Notes under the pieces: generated by a model
Databases searched by the model: none
What the model was told of the DNA's origin: nothing
The model's input: only the letters and a program-made list of their open reading frames with translations
Assembly (NCBI GenBank): GCA_964528605.1
Contig: CAZGSV010000153.1
Coordinates: 1 to 6,159, forward strand
Direction of reading: 5' to 3'
Length of the DNA stretch: 6,159 nt
DNA from: CAZGSV01 sp964528605
GTDB lineage: Bacteria; Armatimonadota; Zipacnadia; CAZGSV01
Program-made: the position numbers and the translations under genes
Shown: positions 5,252 to 6,159 of the stretch, one piece after another
Layout: the number at the start of each line of letters is the position of its first letter
Numbering within the stretch: the first letter of the stretch is position 1

Positions 5252-5286
5252 CGTTCGGGGTTCCTTTGCCCCGAGCGTGGCTTTTT
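5252..5286 (+). promoter_or_regulatory. Strong hairpin followed by a T-run, just before 16S
   Basis: A 9-bp stem (5252-5260/5269-5277, one G-U pair) closes an 8-nt loop and is followed, after TGGC, by five T's (5282-5286). The 4-nt gap between stem and T-run makes it a weak terminator candidate. It may instead be part of the leader fold that guides 16S maturation. Confidence 0.45.
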
Positions 5287-6159
5287 GATGGAGAGTTTGA
5301 TCCTGGCTCAGGACGAACGCTTGCGGCGTACCTAAAGAATGCGAGTCGTGCGAGGGAGAGCCAAAACGAGGGCTTGCCCAAGTTTTGGCTCCCACCCTAG
5401 CGGCGAACGGGCGAGTAACACGTAGGTAACCTGCCTCCCGAACCGGGACAAGGGACTTCGGTCTCGAAATTCGGGATACGCTGCAGCGGGCTGCGGCCTG
5501 CTGCAGGAAAGTCCGCTTCGGCGGGCGTCGGGAGATGGGCCTGCGGCCTATCAGCTTGTTGGTGAGGTAACGGCCCACCAAGGCGATGACGGGTAGCCGG
5601 TCTGAGAGGACGGCCGGCCGCACTGGGACTGAGACATGGTCCAGACTCCACAAGGAGTTAGCATCTGGGAATATTGCGCAATGGGCGAAAGCCTGACGCA
5701 GTGACGCCGCGTGGGCGATGAAGCTCTTCGGAGTGTAAAGCCCTGTTGTGGGGGAAGAAGGTCCGCTTCGGCGGAATTGACGGTACCCCACAAGGAAGCC
5801 CCAGCCAATTGCGTGCCAGCAGCTGCGGTAAGACGTAAGGGGCGAGCGTTGTCCGGATTTACTGGGCGTAAAGCGCACGTAGGCGGCTAGGTCAGTTGGA
5901 CGTGAAATCCCCACGCTCAACGTGGGAACTGCGTCCAATACTGCCCTGCTAGAGGGTGGAAGAGGAGAGCGGAACTACCGGTGTAAGGGTGAAATCTTTA
6001 GATATCGGTAGGAACACCAGTGGCGAAGGCGGCTCTCTGGTCCATCCCTGACGCTGAAGAGCGAAAGCCAGGGCAGCAAAAGGGATTAGATCAACCGGTA
6101 GTACTGGCCGAACCCGACGATCACTCGGTAACGACAGCATCGACCCTCTCAGTGCCGAA
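5285..6159 (+). rRNA. rrs: 16S ribosomal RNA, 5' about 875 nt (3' end outside window)
   Basis: AGAGTTTGATCCTGGCTCAG (5292-5311) is the universal start motif at E. coli position 8, placing the mature 5' end near 5285. Other landmarks are GCGAACGGGCGAGTAACACG (5402 onward), the GGACTGAGACA stretch, GAATATTGCGCAATGGGCGAAAG, GTGCCAGCAGCTGCGGTAA (5813), CCGGATTTACTGGGCGTAAAG and GATTAGAT (6084-6091). The gene is cut by the window end at about E. coli position 860-870. Unusual changes occur at 5650-5666 (338 region), 5803 and 5824 (530 pseudoknot), and after 6080. The first two sets are mostly compensated by paired changes; the last is not. The lineage cannot be named from this alone. Confidence 0.97.

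Noticed and set aside
5126..5938. Long minus-strand open frame (270 codons) over the leader and 16S
   Set aside because: It lies antisense to a clear rRNA gene; the conserved rRNA sequence and structure explain the region fully.

Overview
This is a GC-rich bacterial window (roughly two-thirds G+C by eye, codons ending mostly in C or G). It ends inside a 16S rRNA gene, so the organism is certainly a bacterium. Several of the most conserved 16S stretches, including common primer and probe sites, differ from the consensus, and many of the changes are compensated in the rRNA secondary structure. With the gene content (a CehA/McbA-type metallohydrolase and paired nucleoside-symporter-like transporters), this suggests a poorly sampled lineage, perhaps near Planctomycetota or Armatimonadota. 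The phylum cannot be settled from the sequence alone. All genes lie on the plus strand.

Layout. Positions 2-808 hold the C-terminal part of a CehA/McbA-family metallohydrolase. It is interrupted in frame by about 200 nt of GTAG-headed palindromic repeats. Positions 984-2255 and 2455-3690 hold two tandem paralogous major facilitator proteins of the nucleoside:H+ symporter type, both apparently starting at TTG. Positions 3691-4323 contain no credible gene but several palindromes of the same GTAG family, including a REPIN-like pair of opposed hairpins. Positions 4324-4755 encode a small secreted protein rich in Tyr, Trp and Pro. Positions 4756-4911 hold short GC palindromes only. Positions 4912-5284 are an rRNA operon leader: a promoter-plus-hairpin module duplicated 135 bp apart, a boxA-like antitermination site, and two further hairpins. 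The 16S rRNA gene starts near 5285 and runs off the window end at about E. coli position 860-870.

How the parts work together. The hydrolase and transporters may form a small uptake and catabolism neighbourhood, but the gaps of 175 and 199 nt do not prove an operon. The rRNA operon is driven by two strong sigma-70-type promoters. The points most worth a second look are: the repeat insertion that became coding sequence; the compensated changes at universal 16S sites; the duplicated promoter modules whose transcripts would begin with a hairpin; and a cluster of uncompensated changes in the last 80 nt of 16S, all to A or C, which may be a contig-end artefact. No new defence or mobile system with its own protein genes was seen.
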